Positions 5,567 to 13,923 of a stretch of DNA of 17,993 bases are shown here, in pieces. The position numbers and the translations under genes are program-made. The DNA lies in NCBI GenBank assembly GCA_002313795.1, contig DCCL01000270.1, positions 13,987-31,979 on the forward strand. The letters are read 5' to 3'. Origin of the DNA: Faecalibacterium prausnitzii (GTDB lineage Bacteria; Bacillota; Clostridia; Oscillospirales; Ruminococcaceae). The stretch's first letter is position 1. The number at the start of each line of letters is the position of its first letter. The notes beneath the pieces were generated by a model. The model did not search any database, was not told the DNA's origin, and saw only the letters and a list, made by a program, of their open reading frames with translations.

Positions 5567-6535
5567 CTATTGCGGATGCCGAACAAACCGCGCCCCTTTA
5601 CCGGGCGCATCGCTGCGGTTGACCACGAAAATTCCCGCGCACACCAGCACCAGCGCCGCTAAGCTGTACGGGGTGAAGGCCTGCTGTCCCTCCCGTAGGA
5701 ACAGCGCCGAAAGAAGCACGCCGAATATGGGGTTCAGAAAGCCGTACACCGCTACCCGCCCTACCGGATTGTACCGGGTCAGGGCACTCCAAATGGTCTG
5801 AGCCACGGCGGACAGCAATACCATGTATGCCAACAGAAGGAGGGACGCGCCGGTGAAATGCGGCAGTGTGCCGCCGAGACACAGACCCAACAGCAGCAAA
5901 AGCCCTCCGCCTACGATGAACTGATACCCGCACAGGGTCAGCGTGTCCTCGCCCTCGGCATACCGCTTGAATAGAGAGATGGAGAAGCCGTTGACCAGCG
6001 CTGCCAGCAGCACGGCACCGTCCCCCAACAGGGTAAAGCCGCCGCCCAGTCCGCCGCCGAACAGGTTGATCAGCAGCACACCGCCGAAGCCGCATAGGCA
6101 GCCCAGCAGCTTGGGGGCGTTGAGACGCTCATAGTGAAACAGCAGAGCGGAGATCAGAATAGCGAAGAACACATGAACCGCCATCAGGACGGAGCCCTTG
6201 ACACCGGAGGTGTGTGCCATACCGATATAAAAAAGAGCGTACTGCAAAAAGGTTTGGATCAGACCCAGCTTTGTGGCCTTCCATAGAGAGGGACGCGCGG
6301 GGAGCAGAAGCCGGCGCAGGGAGATGCTGTGGAAAAGCACCGTCACCATACCGGCAAAGAAAAAGCGCAGACCCGCAAATATCAGCTGTTCCGCCATATC
6401 GGTGGAGGAAATGGACAACAGACCGTAGCCGATCTTCACCGCCGGGAAGGCGCTGCCCCACAGCAGACAGCAAAAGGCTGCCAGCAGGCAGATGACCGCC
6501 GGACGCTGCAGCGTGGATATAGAGATTTTTTTCAT
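5567..6535 (-). CDS. EamA-family (drug/metabolite) transporter
   Basis: A 322-residue inner-membrane protein with about ten hydrophobic helices arranged as two EamA repeats (about 13-155 and 165-305), the standard length and layout of drug/metabolite transporter exporters. The first helix carries the typical LLWGSAFPAVKIG pattern; the second repeat ends in a conserved-looking NPIFGVLLSALFLREG. Family members export amino acids, metabolites or drugs; the substrate cannot be told. The ATG at 6535 is preceded by GGAG about nine bases away. It lies downstream of the brnQ operon on the same strand but past a terminator hairpin; only 36 bases separate hairpin and start, so it may depend on readthrough. 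It could serve as the exporter of an end product of that operon, which is inference. Confidence 0.9.
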   Translation of the reverse strand: MKKISISTLQRPAVICLLAAFCCLLWGSAFPAVKIGYGLLSISSTDMAEQLIFAGLRFFFAGMVTVLFHSISLRRLLLPARPSLWKATKLGLIQTFLQYALFYIGMAHTSGVKGSVLMAVHVFFAILISALLFHYERLNAPKLLGCLCGFGGVLLINLFGGGLGGGFTLLGDGAVLLAALVNGFSISLFKRYAEGEDTLTLCGYQFIVGGGLLLLLGLCLGGTLPHFTGASLLLLAYMVLLSAVAQTIWSALTRYNPVGRVAVYGFLNPIFGVLLSALFLREGQQAFTPYSLAALVLVCAGIFVVNRSDAPGKGARFVRHPQ

Positions 6536-6571
6536 AGGGTCATACTCCGTTGGACATTTCTCTCCGACAGG

Positions 6572-6608
6572 AAAAGGTTCCCTGTGGTATGGCCGCAGGG
6601 AACCTTTT
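6572..6608 (-). terminator. Terminator after brnQ
   Basis: AAAAGGTTCCCTG (6572-6584) and CAGGGAACCTTTT (6596-6608) form a 13-bp stem with an 11-base loop. On the minus strand the second arm ends in four T. It closes the four-gene operon 12256-6651 and could act in both directions. Confidence 0.75.
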
Positions 6609-6650
6609 CGAATGGGGGAGAGGGGGTAAATTAAGAAAAGAACAGATGGA

Positions 6651-7985
6651 TTACTTGGCAGCTTCCTCCGTGGCCACTGCCGTCTCGCCGTAGTTATAGC
6701 GAGGCTTGCCGCGATAGACGATACCGCCGATGACCATGGCGATCACCGTGGGGATCAGCCAGGAGAAGCCCTGCTCCGCCAGCGGGATCATGTACATGAC
6801 CTTGCGCAGACCGTCCAGATTGGGAGCCACCGCCAGAATGGCGTCGCCCACACTGACGATGCCGGCCGCGGCCACACCGAACTTATACACGCCGTCGTTG
6901 GGGATCCACTTGTCCACCAGACCCAGCACGGTCAGCACGATGCAGATGGGGTACATGATGAGGAAGATGGGGGTCACATAGTTGATGATGTTCTGGATGC
7001 CGAAGGAGCCGAACACGGCGCCCACCACGCAGGCGATGCCCATCCAAAGCTTGTAGGAGATGCGGCCCTTGGAGACCTCGTTGATGACGGAGGCGCCGGT
7101 GGAGCCGATACCGATGGCGGTGGTCAGGCAGGCCAGGCTGACAGCCAGACCCATGCATACCTTGCCGAAGTTGCCCAGCACACGGCCTACCAGACCGCTG
7201 AGGAGGGTGGTCTGAGGCACGCTCAGATCATAGTAATCACCGCCGCAGGCGCCGATATAGGTCAGGATGATGTAGATGAGACCCAGCGCCACTATGGAGG
7301 TCAGGCCAACGATCAGGCCGCTGCGCTTGCGCTCCAGAGGATTGGTGTGACCCTTGCTCAGAATGCCGCCGATGAAGATGTTGGCGCACATCAGGCCCAC
7401 CGTCAGGTCGCCGGTCAGATAGCCGGTGAGCATGGCAGAGGTCAGGGGCGCGGATACGCCGGTGTCCTGAGGCGTGCCGATGGGGGAGATCACGCCCTTC
7501 ACCAGAACGATGGCCAGCAGGATCAGCAGAAGCGGGGTCAGATACTTGCCCAGCTTATCCACGACCTTGCCCTTGTCACAGCCGAAGAAGAACACCAGTG
7601 CAAAGAAGACGATCATCGTCAGCCAGGAGGGGGCATCGGGGAAGATGGACATCACGCCCATCTCGTGGGTGGTGGCGCCGTTACGGGGCAGGGTAGAGCC
7701 CATGCCGACCAGAATGCAGCCGATGAGATAGAAAATGTCGTAGAACTTGGGATGTACATGCCCCATGAGGCACTTAACGTCCGTACCGACGTTGTTCACG
7801 CCCCAAAAGGCCAGAACGGGAAGGATCACGCCGGTGAGCACGATGCCCAGAGCGCCCCAGCCCCACTGGGTACCGTCGGCCAGACCGATCTGCGGCGGGA
7901 AGATCAGGTTGCCTGCACCAAACATGGTGGAAAACAGTGCCAGGCCAACAATGATGCTGTCCCTTACGATGTGGTTCTTCTTCAT
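6651..7985 (-). CDS. brnQ: Branched-chain amino acid transport system II carrier protein BrnQ
   Basis: A 444-residue polytopic membrane protein of the LIVCS family, which imports leucine, isoleucine and valine with Na+ or H+. The N-terminal region has the hallmark FSTMFGAGNLIFPPQIGL (about 18-35), followed by about twelve hydrophobic helices, including a STLPRNGATTHEMG loop and a long GSTGASVINEVSKGRISYK-type region typical of BrnQ. Length is normal. AAAGGAGG lies nine bases before the ATG (7985). It is the last of four closely spaced genes (42 bases from the amidohydrolase). In this setting its real cargo may be the hydrophobic amino acid or derivative that the two amidohydrolases process, rather than free branched-chain amino acids; that is inference. 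Confidence 0.93.
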   Translation of the reverse strand: MKKNHIVRDSIIVGLALFSTMFGAGNLIFPPQIGLADGTQWGWGALGIVLTGVILPVLAFWGVNNVGTDVKCLMGHVHPKFYDIFYLIGCILVGMGSTLPRNGATTHEMGVMSIFPDAPSWLTMIVFFALVFFFGCDKGKVVDKLGKYLTPLLLILLAIVLVKGVISPIGTPQDTGVSAPLTSAMLTGYLTGDLTVGLMCANIFIGGILSKGHTNPLERKRSGLIVGLTSIVALGLIYIILTYIGACGGDYYDLSVPQTTLLSGLVGRVLGNFGKVCMGLAVSLACLTTAIGIGSTGASVINEVSKGRISYKLWMGIACVVGAVFGSFGIQNIINYVTPIFLIMYPICIVLTVLGLVDKWIPNDGVYKFGVAAAGIVSVGDAILAVAPNLDGLRKVMYMIPLAEQGFSWLIPTVIAMVIGGIVYRGKPRYNYGETAVATEEAAK

Positions 7986-8027
7986 TTGATAGAGCCTCCT
8001 TTTGTGTTTTCTTGCGTTCCGCCGTAT

Positions 8028-9644
8028 TTACCGCTGGAACACGATCTCTCCTTCTACCATGGTCAGATCCACCTGAGTCTCACACAGCTCCTCCAGCGGT
8101 CTGTCATAGATGTTGCGATCCAGCACCACGAGATCGGCGTATTTGCCGACGGTGATGGTGCCGTATTTGGCCTCGTCGTAGGAGGCGTAGGCGGCTTCCT
8201 TGGTGAACATCTCCACGGCCTCCTCCAGCGTGACGCCGTTTTCGGGATACCACGCCTCCATGCCGGGCTTTCCTTTGCGGGTCACGGCGCAGTAGATGTT
8301 GGGCAGGATGTCGAAGGGCTCCACGGGGCAGTCGGAGCCGCCGCACATGTGAACGCCCAGATCCTCATAGCGCCGCCAGTTGTAGCTCTGGCGTCCCAGC
8401 TCTGCGCCCACGCAGTCGTCCACCACGGCGGAGTCAGCCTTGATGAAGATGGGCTGGACATAGGCCACCAGATTCAGCTGCCGGAAGCGATCCTGCAGCG
8501 CCTCGTCCATGATCTGGCAGTGGATGATGCCGCTGCGCCGGTCGGCGTGGGGGAACTCTGCGGAGACCCGCTCGATGGTGTTGATCATCTGCTCCAGTGC
8601 AGCGTCTCCGATGCAGTGAGCCACCAGATGATAGCCATTGGTATAGGCCAGCTTAGCCAGATCGTACAGCTCCTCGTCGGTGAACAGCAGCAGACCCTTG
8701 GTGTCCGGGTCGTTATGATACGGCTGACGCATGGCGGCGGAATGGGAACCCAGAGAGCCGTCGCACAGGAACTTCACCGGGCCGAACTTGAAGTGGCCCA
8801 TGGTGTCGTTGGCGCGATAGCCCAGATCCAGGAACCGCTGAAGCTGCTCCGTGCGGCGGAAGCGGATCTGCTCGTTGACACGGATGGGCAGCCGCCCCTC
8901 CTCGTTGAGCTCCCGATACGCCTGCAGAACATCCTCGAAGTCGTCATCGGCAATGAGGTTAAAGTCGTCGGTGTGAACCTGCACGATGCCCTTGGAGGCG
9001 GCCTCCAGGCAGGTGGATTCCAGAATATCCTTGATCTCCTCCACCGTGTAGCGCTCCCAGCAGCTCTGGACGCACATGGCGGAATTCTCGCGGACGTAGC
9101 CGTTGGGCAGACCGTCGGGGCCGAAATCCATGGTCTGCGTGGTGGTGTCCTCCCGCTCATCCCACAGGCCGGCCAGCTTCAGCGCCATGGTGTTCATGCA
9201 CACGATGTGGCCGCAGGCTCGCTGCAGAAAGACCGGTACATCGGAGGCGATGGCATCCAGATCGTTGCGGTCGGGGATCTTGTTGGTGTCTGTCCAGTTG
9301 ATCTGGTTGAAGTTGCAGCCGATGACCCAGCGGTTGGTACCCCGCACCTTCTCGGCGCCCTCCTTGCACCTCCGGACGACCTCTTCGTAGGTGGTGGTAT
9401 TTGCCAGATCGATGCGGCGGCGGAACGTTCCGTAGAACAGCAGGTGCAAATGGGTATCCGCAAAGCCCGGAAGCATCAGCCTGCCCTGCAGGTCGATGAG
9501 GCGGGTCTGGGGCTGCTTCAGCGCCAGGATCTCCTCATCGCTTCCCAGACGCAGGATCACACCGTCCTTGATGGCCAGAGCGCTTGCCTCGGGATAAGCT
9601 TTGTCCAGCGTGTGGATAATGCCATTGTAAAAGATAGTGTCCAT
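8028..9644 (-). CDS. YtcJ-like amidohydrolase (amidohydrolase 3 family)
   Basis: A 538-residue metal-dependent hydrolase of the YtcJ/NfdA branch, normal length. The metal-binding pattern is complete: GFADTHLHLL with His65 and His67, a likely carboxylated Lys291 in GPVKFLCDGSLGS, His343 in LVAHCIGDAA, His375 in GIIHCQ, and Asp438 in GGSDCPVEP. The small beta domain is built from the first ~60 and last ~60 residues, with KYADLVVLD near the end. No signal peptide, so it acts in the cytoplasm. Relatives cleave amide or formamide bonds in N-substituted small molecules. The start at 9644 has GAGAGG ten bases upstream and lies 26 bases after the stop of the other amidohydrolase. Substrate unknown; two amidohydrolases in one operon suggest successive steps on one compound. 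Confidence 0.9.
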   Translation of the reverse strand: MDTIFYNGIIHTLDKAYPEASALAIKDGVILRLGSDEEILALKQPQTRLIDLQGRLMLPGFADTHLHLLFYGTFRRRIDLANTTTYEEVVRRCKEGAEKVRGTNRWVIGCNFNQINWTDTNKIPDRNDLDAIASDVPVFLQRACGHIVCMNTMALKLAGLWDEREDTTTQTMDFGPDGLPNGYVRENSAMCVQSCWERYTVEEIKDILESTCLEAASKGIVQVHTDDFNLIADDDFEDVLQAYRELNEEGRLPIRVNEQIRFRRTEQLQRFLDLGYRANDTMGHFKFGPVKFLCDGSLGSHSAAMRQPYHNDPDTKGLLLFTDEELYDLAKLAYTNGYHLVAHCIGDAALEQMINTIERVSAEFPHADRRSGIIHCQIMDEALQDRFRQLNLVAYVQPIFIKADSAVVDDCVGAELGRQSYNWRRYEDLGVHMCGGSDCPVEPFDILPNIYCAVTRKGKPGMEAWYPENGVTLEEAVEMFTKEAAYASYDEAKYGTITVGKYADLVVLDRNIYDRPLEELCETQVDLTMVEGEIVFQR

Positions 9645-9670
9645 CGCTCATGTTCCTCTCAGTTTATTTT

Positions 9671-10927
9671 TCACACCTTGTCCGTGTGGGACATGGCGTT
9701 TTTTACGATCCGTCCGTCCTGGATCACCAGCTTGACATGGTCGCTGTGGCGCAGGATCCGAATGTCCTCATCCGGCCGCCCGTCTACCAGCAGCACATCC
9801 GCCAGTTTTCCGGACTCCAACGTGCCCAGCTGATCCTGCATCTGCAGCAGCCGCGCGTTGACCTTGGTGGCCATGGTGATGACCTCCATGGGCGTATATC
9901 CTGCCACGCACAGCCGTTCCAGCTCCAGCGTGGCCTCGCTGTACGGGCACCCGAAGGCGGCGTCTCCCAAAAAGTCGCAGCCGACGCCCACGGTGATATG
10001 CGCCTTACGCGCCATTTCCAGAGAGCGGTAGTGCGCCTCGTAGGACTTCTCCGTTTTTTCCTTCAGGTAGGGCAGCACGCCCTCCTTACCCTGAAAATAC
10101 ATTTTCGATGCGTGCATGATGGCCAGCGTCGGAACCAGATAGCAGTCGTTCTTCACCATCAGCTCGATGCACTCCTCGTCCAGATAGAAGCCGTGCTCGA
10201 TGCACTTTACGCCGTTTTTCAGAGCCATCTTGATGCCCCGTGTGGCCTGCGCGTGGGTGGAAACATAGCTGCCCATGTTCTCCGCTTCCTCCACAGCTGC
10301 CCGAATTTCCTCCTGGCTGAAATGGCTGTGGGGTGTGGCCTTGTCCCCCTGCGAGAACACGCCGCCGGTGGTCATGATCTTGATGAGATCCGCTCCGTTG
10401 CGTGCGTTGATGCGGCAGGCTCGCCGCACCTCGTCCACACCGTTGACGATAAAGGCGGGACTGTATGCCCGCTGGCTGGCTTCCAGTGAAAGCTTCTGAT
10501 ACACGTCGCCGTGACCGCCGATCTGCGAGATGATACGCCCGGCACTGAAAATACGGGGGACGTCCAGCAGCCCCTCGGCCACAGCCGGCCGCATCAGGAG
10601 CACATCGCTGCCCAGATCCCGGAACGCCGTGTAGCCCTGCTGCCGCAGCTGCGCCATATCCCGCAGTGCGCGAGCCATGCTGAGCTGCGGCGTCATGCTG
10701 ATCCAGTCCACCGCCGTGGCGCTGCCCCAGCCCATGTGGACGTGGGCATCAATGAGACCCGGCATGATGGTGCCGTTCTCCAGCTCATACACCTCGGCAC
10801 CCGGATAGTCCGGCAGCTGGTTCTGCTGACAGACCAACCGGATGCGGTTGTCCTCCAATACCACGGCGCCCTTTTCTATGGGTGTGCCGCCGTTGCCGTC
10901 CAGCACGCGTCCCTTCAGAACGATCAT
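9671..10927 (-). CDS. Imidazolonepropionase-like amidohydrolase
   Basis: A 418-residue cytoplasmic amidohydrolase of the imidazolonepropionase/Xaa-Pro dipeptidase-like branch. All expected metal ligands are visible: LIDAHVHMG (His62, His64), Lys183 in LIKIMTTGG, His225 in STHAQA, His245 in IEHGF and Asp318 in VGVGCDFLG. The glycine-rich GGHGD near 137-141 is typical of this branch, whose characterised members hydrolyse N-acyl or N-methylphosphonyl amino acids and X-Pro type amides. AGGAG lies seven bases upstream of the ATG (10927), and 27 bases separate it from the CyuA-like gene. It probably frees an amino acid or imide-derived acid that the CyuA-like enzyme or the YtcJ-like enzyme then handles. 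The family is certain, the substrate is not. Confidence 0.9.
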   Translation of the reverse strand: MIVLKGRVLDGNGGTPIEKGAVVLEDNRIRLVCQQNQLPDYPGAEVYELENGTIMPGLIDAHVHMGWGSATAVDWISMTPQLSMARALRDMAQLRQQGYTAFRDLGSDVLLMRPAVAEGLLDVPRIFSAGRIISQIGGHGDVYQKLSLEASQRAYSPAFIVNGVDEVRRACRINARNGADLIKIMTTGGVFSQGDKATPHSHFSQEEIRAAVEEAENMGSYVSTHAQATRGIKMALKNGVKCIEHGFYLDEECIELMVKNDCYLVPTLAIMHASKMYFQGKEGVLPYLKEKTEKSYEAHYRSLEMARKAHITVGVGCDFLGDAAFGCPYSEATLELERLCVAGYTPMEVITMATKVNARLLQMQDQLGTLESGKLADVLLVDGRPDEDIRILRHSDHVKLVIQDGRIVKNAMSHTDKV

Positions 10928-10954
10928 GATCTTGCTCCTTTCCTGTCCTGCCGC

Positions 10955-12256
10955 TTAACTGCGACCCGTCATATGTTGTTGATTCTCTGCGATGATGGCA
11001 ACCAGCTCGCGGTCTGTGGCCACCATGCCCGGATCATTGAGCCGTCCTACATTGGCGAAGGTCTGCTCGATGGTATTTCCGATAATGCCCACGCCTGCGG
11101 GAACAAAGCAGCCCTCTCTGGCCAGATATGCCGCCTGCACCGCCAGCGAAGCAGCCGTACTGAGCTTATAGGCGCAGGAGATCTTCGCTCCATCGCAGAA
11201 CATTCCGCCGATGGTTCCCAGTACCGTCTGCATGGCGTGAACCGCCGTTTCATAGCTGCCGCCCAGCAGATAGCTGACGGCAGCGGTCATACCGGTGGCC
11301 GCCGCAACGCCGCAGCCGCAGAAAGCGGTCATCCGCTTGATATGCGCTTTGATGTAGATGGTGATCATGGAGCTGATGGCCAGCGCTGTGGCGGTCTGCT
11401 CCTCAGAGGCCCCCAGCGCCTCCGCTGCGGAGAGGACGCCCACGAAGTTCGTGATGCCGTGGTTGCCGCTTCCGGCAATGGCCATGATGGTCACATTCAG
11501 GCCGCTCATCCGGGCTTCGCCGGCGGCGGCGGTATAGGCCTGCGCTTCGGCGGAGACCGCCAGCGGGCCGGTCATCTGGGCAGGGATCCGCTGCTTCAGC
11601 AGTCTGCCCAGCGGCAGCTCCGGATCCTCCAGATCCCTTTTGGCCGCCTCCTGATTCCGCCGCGCATCCTCCAGCAAAAAGCGGAAGCTCTCCGGCTCCA
11701 TGGCGAGGATGGCCTCGTACAGGTCCTGCACACTGTATTCCACCAGCGGATAAACCGCCGCTCCGCGGGACAGCCCCTCCGCCTGCATCACAGGCACTCC
11801 GTTTCGCAGGATCTCTGTCACGCAGGAGTAGTCCCCCCGGATCACCGCCTGCGCTTCCTCGCCGCCGCCGAAAACGGTGGCTCGCACATACAGCGGCTCC
11901 GGTGTCTGGCCGTAGGCTACGTGTACACGGCCGTCGGATACGATGGCCGCCGCCTGCTGCACGATGTCGCCGGTGACATCGGCCAGAATAGCCAGCCCCC
12001 GTTCCGGCTCATCCAGCAGAGCGCCCAGCGCCGCCGCCAGATCCAGTCCGATGCGGTTCGTGCCCGGGATCCCTACGCTGACGCCGTTTTTGTAGATGTT
12101 GGGACTCACCAGCACATCGATCTTATCCGGCTTGCGTCCCAGTGTGTGGGTCGCCACGGCCACCGCCAGACACACGCTGCCCGGATCGGTACAGCCGGTG
12201 GAGGACTCGATCTCAGAGGTCAATATATCCAAAAGCTTCTGCTTGTCAATCATCAT
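10955..12256 (-). CDS. CyuA/YhaM-type L-cysteine desulfidase-like protein (serine dehydratase alpha superfamily)
   Basis: A 433-residue member of the UPF0597/CdsB-CyuA family, of usual length. Members are iron-sulfur enzymes that break L-cysteine into sulfide, ammonia and pyruvate, and are related to the alpha chain of bacterial L-serine dehydratase. Three expected cluster cysteines are present: Cys22 in STGCTDPG, Cys313 or 315 in AFCGCG, and Cys354 in MFCDGAK. The glycine-rich AGSGNHGI (261-268) matches the substrate-binding loop. The usual GCTEP reads GCTDP here, a small change at a key site that may mean a different substrate. An AGGAGG site stands five bases before the first of two ATGs (12256). 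It is the first gene of the operon, behind a candidate promoter and paired direct repeats. Elimination chemistry would release 2-aminoacrylate-type products, which fits ridA nearby. Confidence 0.88.
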   Translation of the reverse strand: MMIDKQKLLDILTSEIESSTGCTDPGSVCLAVAVATHTLGRKPDKIDVLVSPNIYKNGVSVGIPGTNRIGLDLAAALGALLDEPERGLAILADVTGDIVQQAAAIVSDGRVHVAYGQTPEPLYVRATVFGGGEEAQAVIRGDYSCVTEILRNGVPVMQAEGLSRGAAVYPLVEYSVQDLYEAILAMEPESFRFLLEDARRNQEAAKRDLEDPELPLGRLLKQRIPAQMTGPLAVSAEAQAYTAAAGEARMSGLNVTIMAIAGSGNHGITNFVGVLSAAEALGASEEQTATALAISSMITIYIKAHIKRMTAFCGCGVAAATGMTAAVSYLLGGSYETAVHAMQTVLGTIGGMFCDGAKISCAYKLSTAASLAVQAAYLAREGCFVPAGVGIIGNTIEQTFANVGRLNDPGMVATDRELVAIIAENQQHMTGRS

Positions 12257-12315
12257 CGGGGCCTCCTGCCTTGTTGTTTTCCGCCTTCTTTTGGCGTTCC
12301 TTATAAATTTTTTAC

Positions 12316-12344
12316 ATCATAACAGATACAGTGCCCAATGAGAA
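12316..12344 (-). promoter_or_regulatory. Candidate promoter of the catabolic operon
   Basis: On the minus strand TGTTATGAT is a TGn-extended -10 (TATGAT at 12321-12316). Seventeen bases upstream is TTCTCA (12344-12339), a poor -35, as expected of an activator-dependent promoter. It lies 60 bases before the CyuA-like start. Confidence 0.4.
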
Positions 12345-12413
12345 TGCCTGTTTGCGTTCCTTTTTTGTAATAATTGCAGCAATCGCGCCACCGGCTCCTT
12401 CAGCCGATCAGGA

Positions 12414-12441
12414 TTTTTTGCACTATCTTACTTTTTTGCAC
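12414..12441 (-). promoter_or_regulatory. Paired direct repeats, possible response-regulator site
   Basis: Read on the minus strand, GTGCAAAAAA occurs twice (12441-12432 and 12423-12414), 18 bases apart, about 93 bases upstream of the candidate operon -10. AraC-type regulators, such as the adjacent YesN-like protein, typically bind paired direct repeats spaced by about two helix turns. Function is inferred. Confidence 0.4.
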
Positions 12442-12454
12442 CTGTCGTACCACA

Positions 12455-12500
12455 AAAGAAGCAGAGACTCCGCATACCGCTGCGGAGTCCCTGCTTCTTT
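12455..12500 (-). terminator. Terminator after the response regulator
   Basis: AAAGAAGCAG-A-GACTCCGCA (12455-12474) pairs with TGCGGAGTC-C-CTGCTTCTTT (12481-12500), about 19 pairs with one mismatch and a short loop. It begins at the stop codon of the regulator, and four T follow on the minus strand. It separates the two-component pair from the catabolic operon. Confidence 0.8.
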
Positions 12501-13923
12501 AATGGGTACGAAGCGAACCGCCTTCGCTGGGGGAATGTCCAAAGTACTTTTTATATGCGCGGCTGAAGTAGTTGGAGTCGCTGTACCCCACAGCCACCGC
12601 CGTGTCCGATACGGAGACCTGTTGGCGCAAAAGGCGCTCGGCTCGCCGCATGCGCTCCTCCGTCAGGGCGTCCCGGAAGCTCTGCCCCGTCTGTGCCCGG
12701 AAAATACGTCCGAGATACGCCGCGTTGACGTATTGCTCCTTTGCCACGGTCTCCAGCTTCAGCGGCTCCCGGAAGCGCAGCTGTATGGCCGTCAGCGCCG
12801 CCTGCACCAGAGGATGCTCCGAATTCCGTACCAGAACCAGCTGGCAGCGTACATCCTCACAGACAGTCTGTATCCGCTGGCAAAGCTGCTCCTCCGTGAA
12901 AATGCCCTCTGCGGTCAGTTGCTCCGGCGGCGGTAATGCTGACTCGGCGCACAGTCTTGCAATCCCCGCCCACAGCAGTGTCAGCTGCTCCCGCAGGGCT
13001 GCAGCGTCGCCGTTGCAGGCCGCTATCATGCAGCGGCTCATGTGGCGGCAGGCCTCCTCCAGCCCGCCCTCTTCACTCCGCAGCGCATGGAGCAGCCGCC
13101 CCTCCGCCTTCAGGGGATAGGGCTCCGGCACATCGGAGGCCGTGTTCCGGCACACCAGCGTGCCCTCCGGCAGGAAGATCCGGCAGTCTGCCGCCAGGCA
13201 GGCCATGCGGTAGCTTTCCGCCAGCCCCTGCGCCGACGGAGCGCCGATCCCCACGGCGGTGAGCCCCTCCAGCCGCTGCCGCCATATCTCCACCAGCGGT
13301 TTCGCAGCCTCCTCCGGCGTCTGCTGCGGCGCCGCGCGGCAGTAGCCGATGACCCGCCGGCCGTCCTGCTCCGTCCAGCCGATGCCGTGGAGGGTCAGAT
13401 TGATCTGCGACAGCATCTCCCGGTCGGCGGCGTTCCGCAATATGCCCACCGCCACCATGTTGGGCAGCAGATTGGGGATCGGCGGCAGCGGCGACGAGAT
13501 ACCGCAGGCCAGATAGGGCCATACCACCAGCCCGGTGGCGGCTCTGTCCGGGGATGACAGATGCAGCACATCCCGTACCCGCTGCAGCAGCGTTGAAGGG
13601 CGCACCGGCTTGAGCAGATAATCCTGCAGATCCATGGACAGCGCCTTGCTGGCGAAGTCAAATTCATGATAGGCTGTGAGAATGATGATCTTGCAGTTCA
13701 GGTGGTTGCTGCGCACAAATTCCGCCACCTCGAAGCCGGAGCTGCCCCGCAGCATGATGTCCAGCAGGATCAGATCCGGACACATCTGGCTGATGGCGGC
13801 AATGGCGGCGCTGCAGGTGGCGGCGCTGCGAATGTGCTCCGGAGGCGTTATCGCCCCCAGCAGCTGCGTCAGCTCCTGCCGTTCGGTATATTCGTCCTCT
13901 ACCACAAGAATATCGATGGCCAT
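12499..13923 (-). CDS. YesN-type response regulator with AraC helix-turn-helix domain
   Basis: A 474-residue DNA-binding response regulator. The N-terminal receiver domain (about 3-120) has the acidic pair Glu9/Asp10, phosphorylation site Asp55 in LILLDIML, Thr83 in ILTAYHE and Lys105 in LLKPVRPS. A middle region of about 250 residues has no motif I recognise. The C-terminus (about 375-474) is an AraC/XylS double HTH, with ETVAKEQYVNAAYLGRIF and the second helix pair in GYSDSNYFSRAYKKYFG. The start ATG immediately follows the TAA of the kinase, and AGGAGG lies within the kinase end, so the two are translated together. It most likely activates the neighbouring CyuA-amidohydrolase-BrnQ operon; paired repeats upstream of that operon fit AraC-type binding. 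Confidence 0.92.
   Translation of the reverse strand: MAIDILVVEDEYTERQELTQLLGAITPPEHIRSAATCSAAIAAISQMCPDLILLDIMLRGSSGFEVAEFVRSNHLNCKIIILTAYHEFDFASKALSMDLQDYLLKPVRPSTLLQRVRDVLHLSSPDRAATGLVVWPYLACGISSPLPPIPNLLPNMVAVGILRNAADREMLSQINLTLHGIGWTEQDGRRVIGYCRAAPQQTPEEAAKPLVEIWRQRLEGLTAVGIGAPSAQGLAESYRMACLAADCRIFLPEGTLVCRNTASDVPEPYPLKAEGRLLHALRSEEGGLEEACRHMSRCMIAACNGDAAALREQLTLLWAGIARLCAESALPPPEQLTAEGIFTEEQLCQRIQTVCEDVRCQLVLVRNSEHPLVQAALTAIQLRFREPLKLETVAKEQYVNAAYLGRIFRAQTGQSFRDALTEERMRRAERLLRQQVSVSDTAVAVGYSDSNYFSRAYKKYFGHSPSEGGSLRTH

Noticed and set aside
7347..9833. 828-codon plus-strand open frame
   Set aside because: It is antisense to brnQ and the YtcJ-like gene, both of which have complete family motifs and ribosome sites. 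The frame is His/Gln/Val-rich, with no start signal, an artefact of GC-rich codon bias.
10511..12322. 603-codon plus-strand open frame
   Set aside because: Antisense to the CyuA-like and amidohydrolase genes; Arg/His-rich with no recognisable domain or ribosome site.
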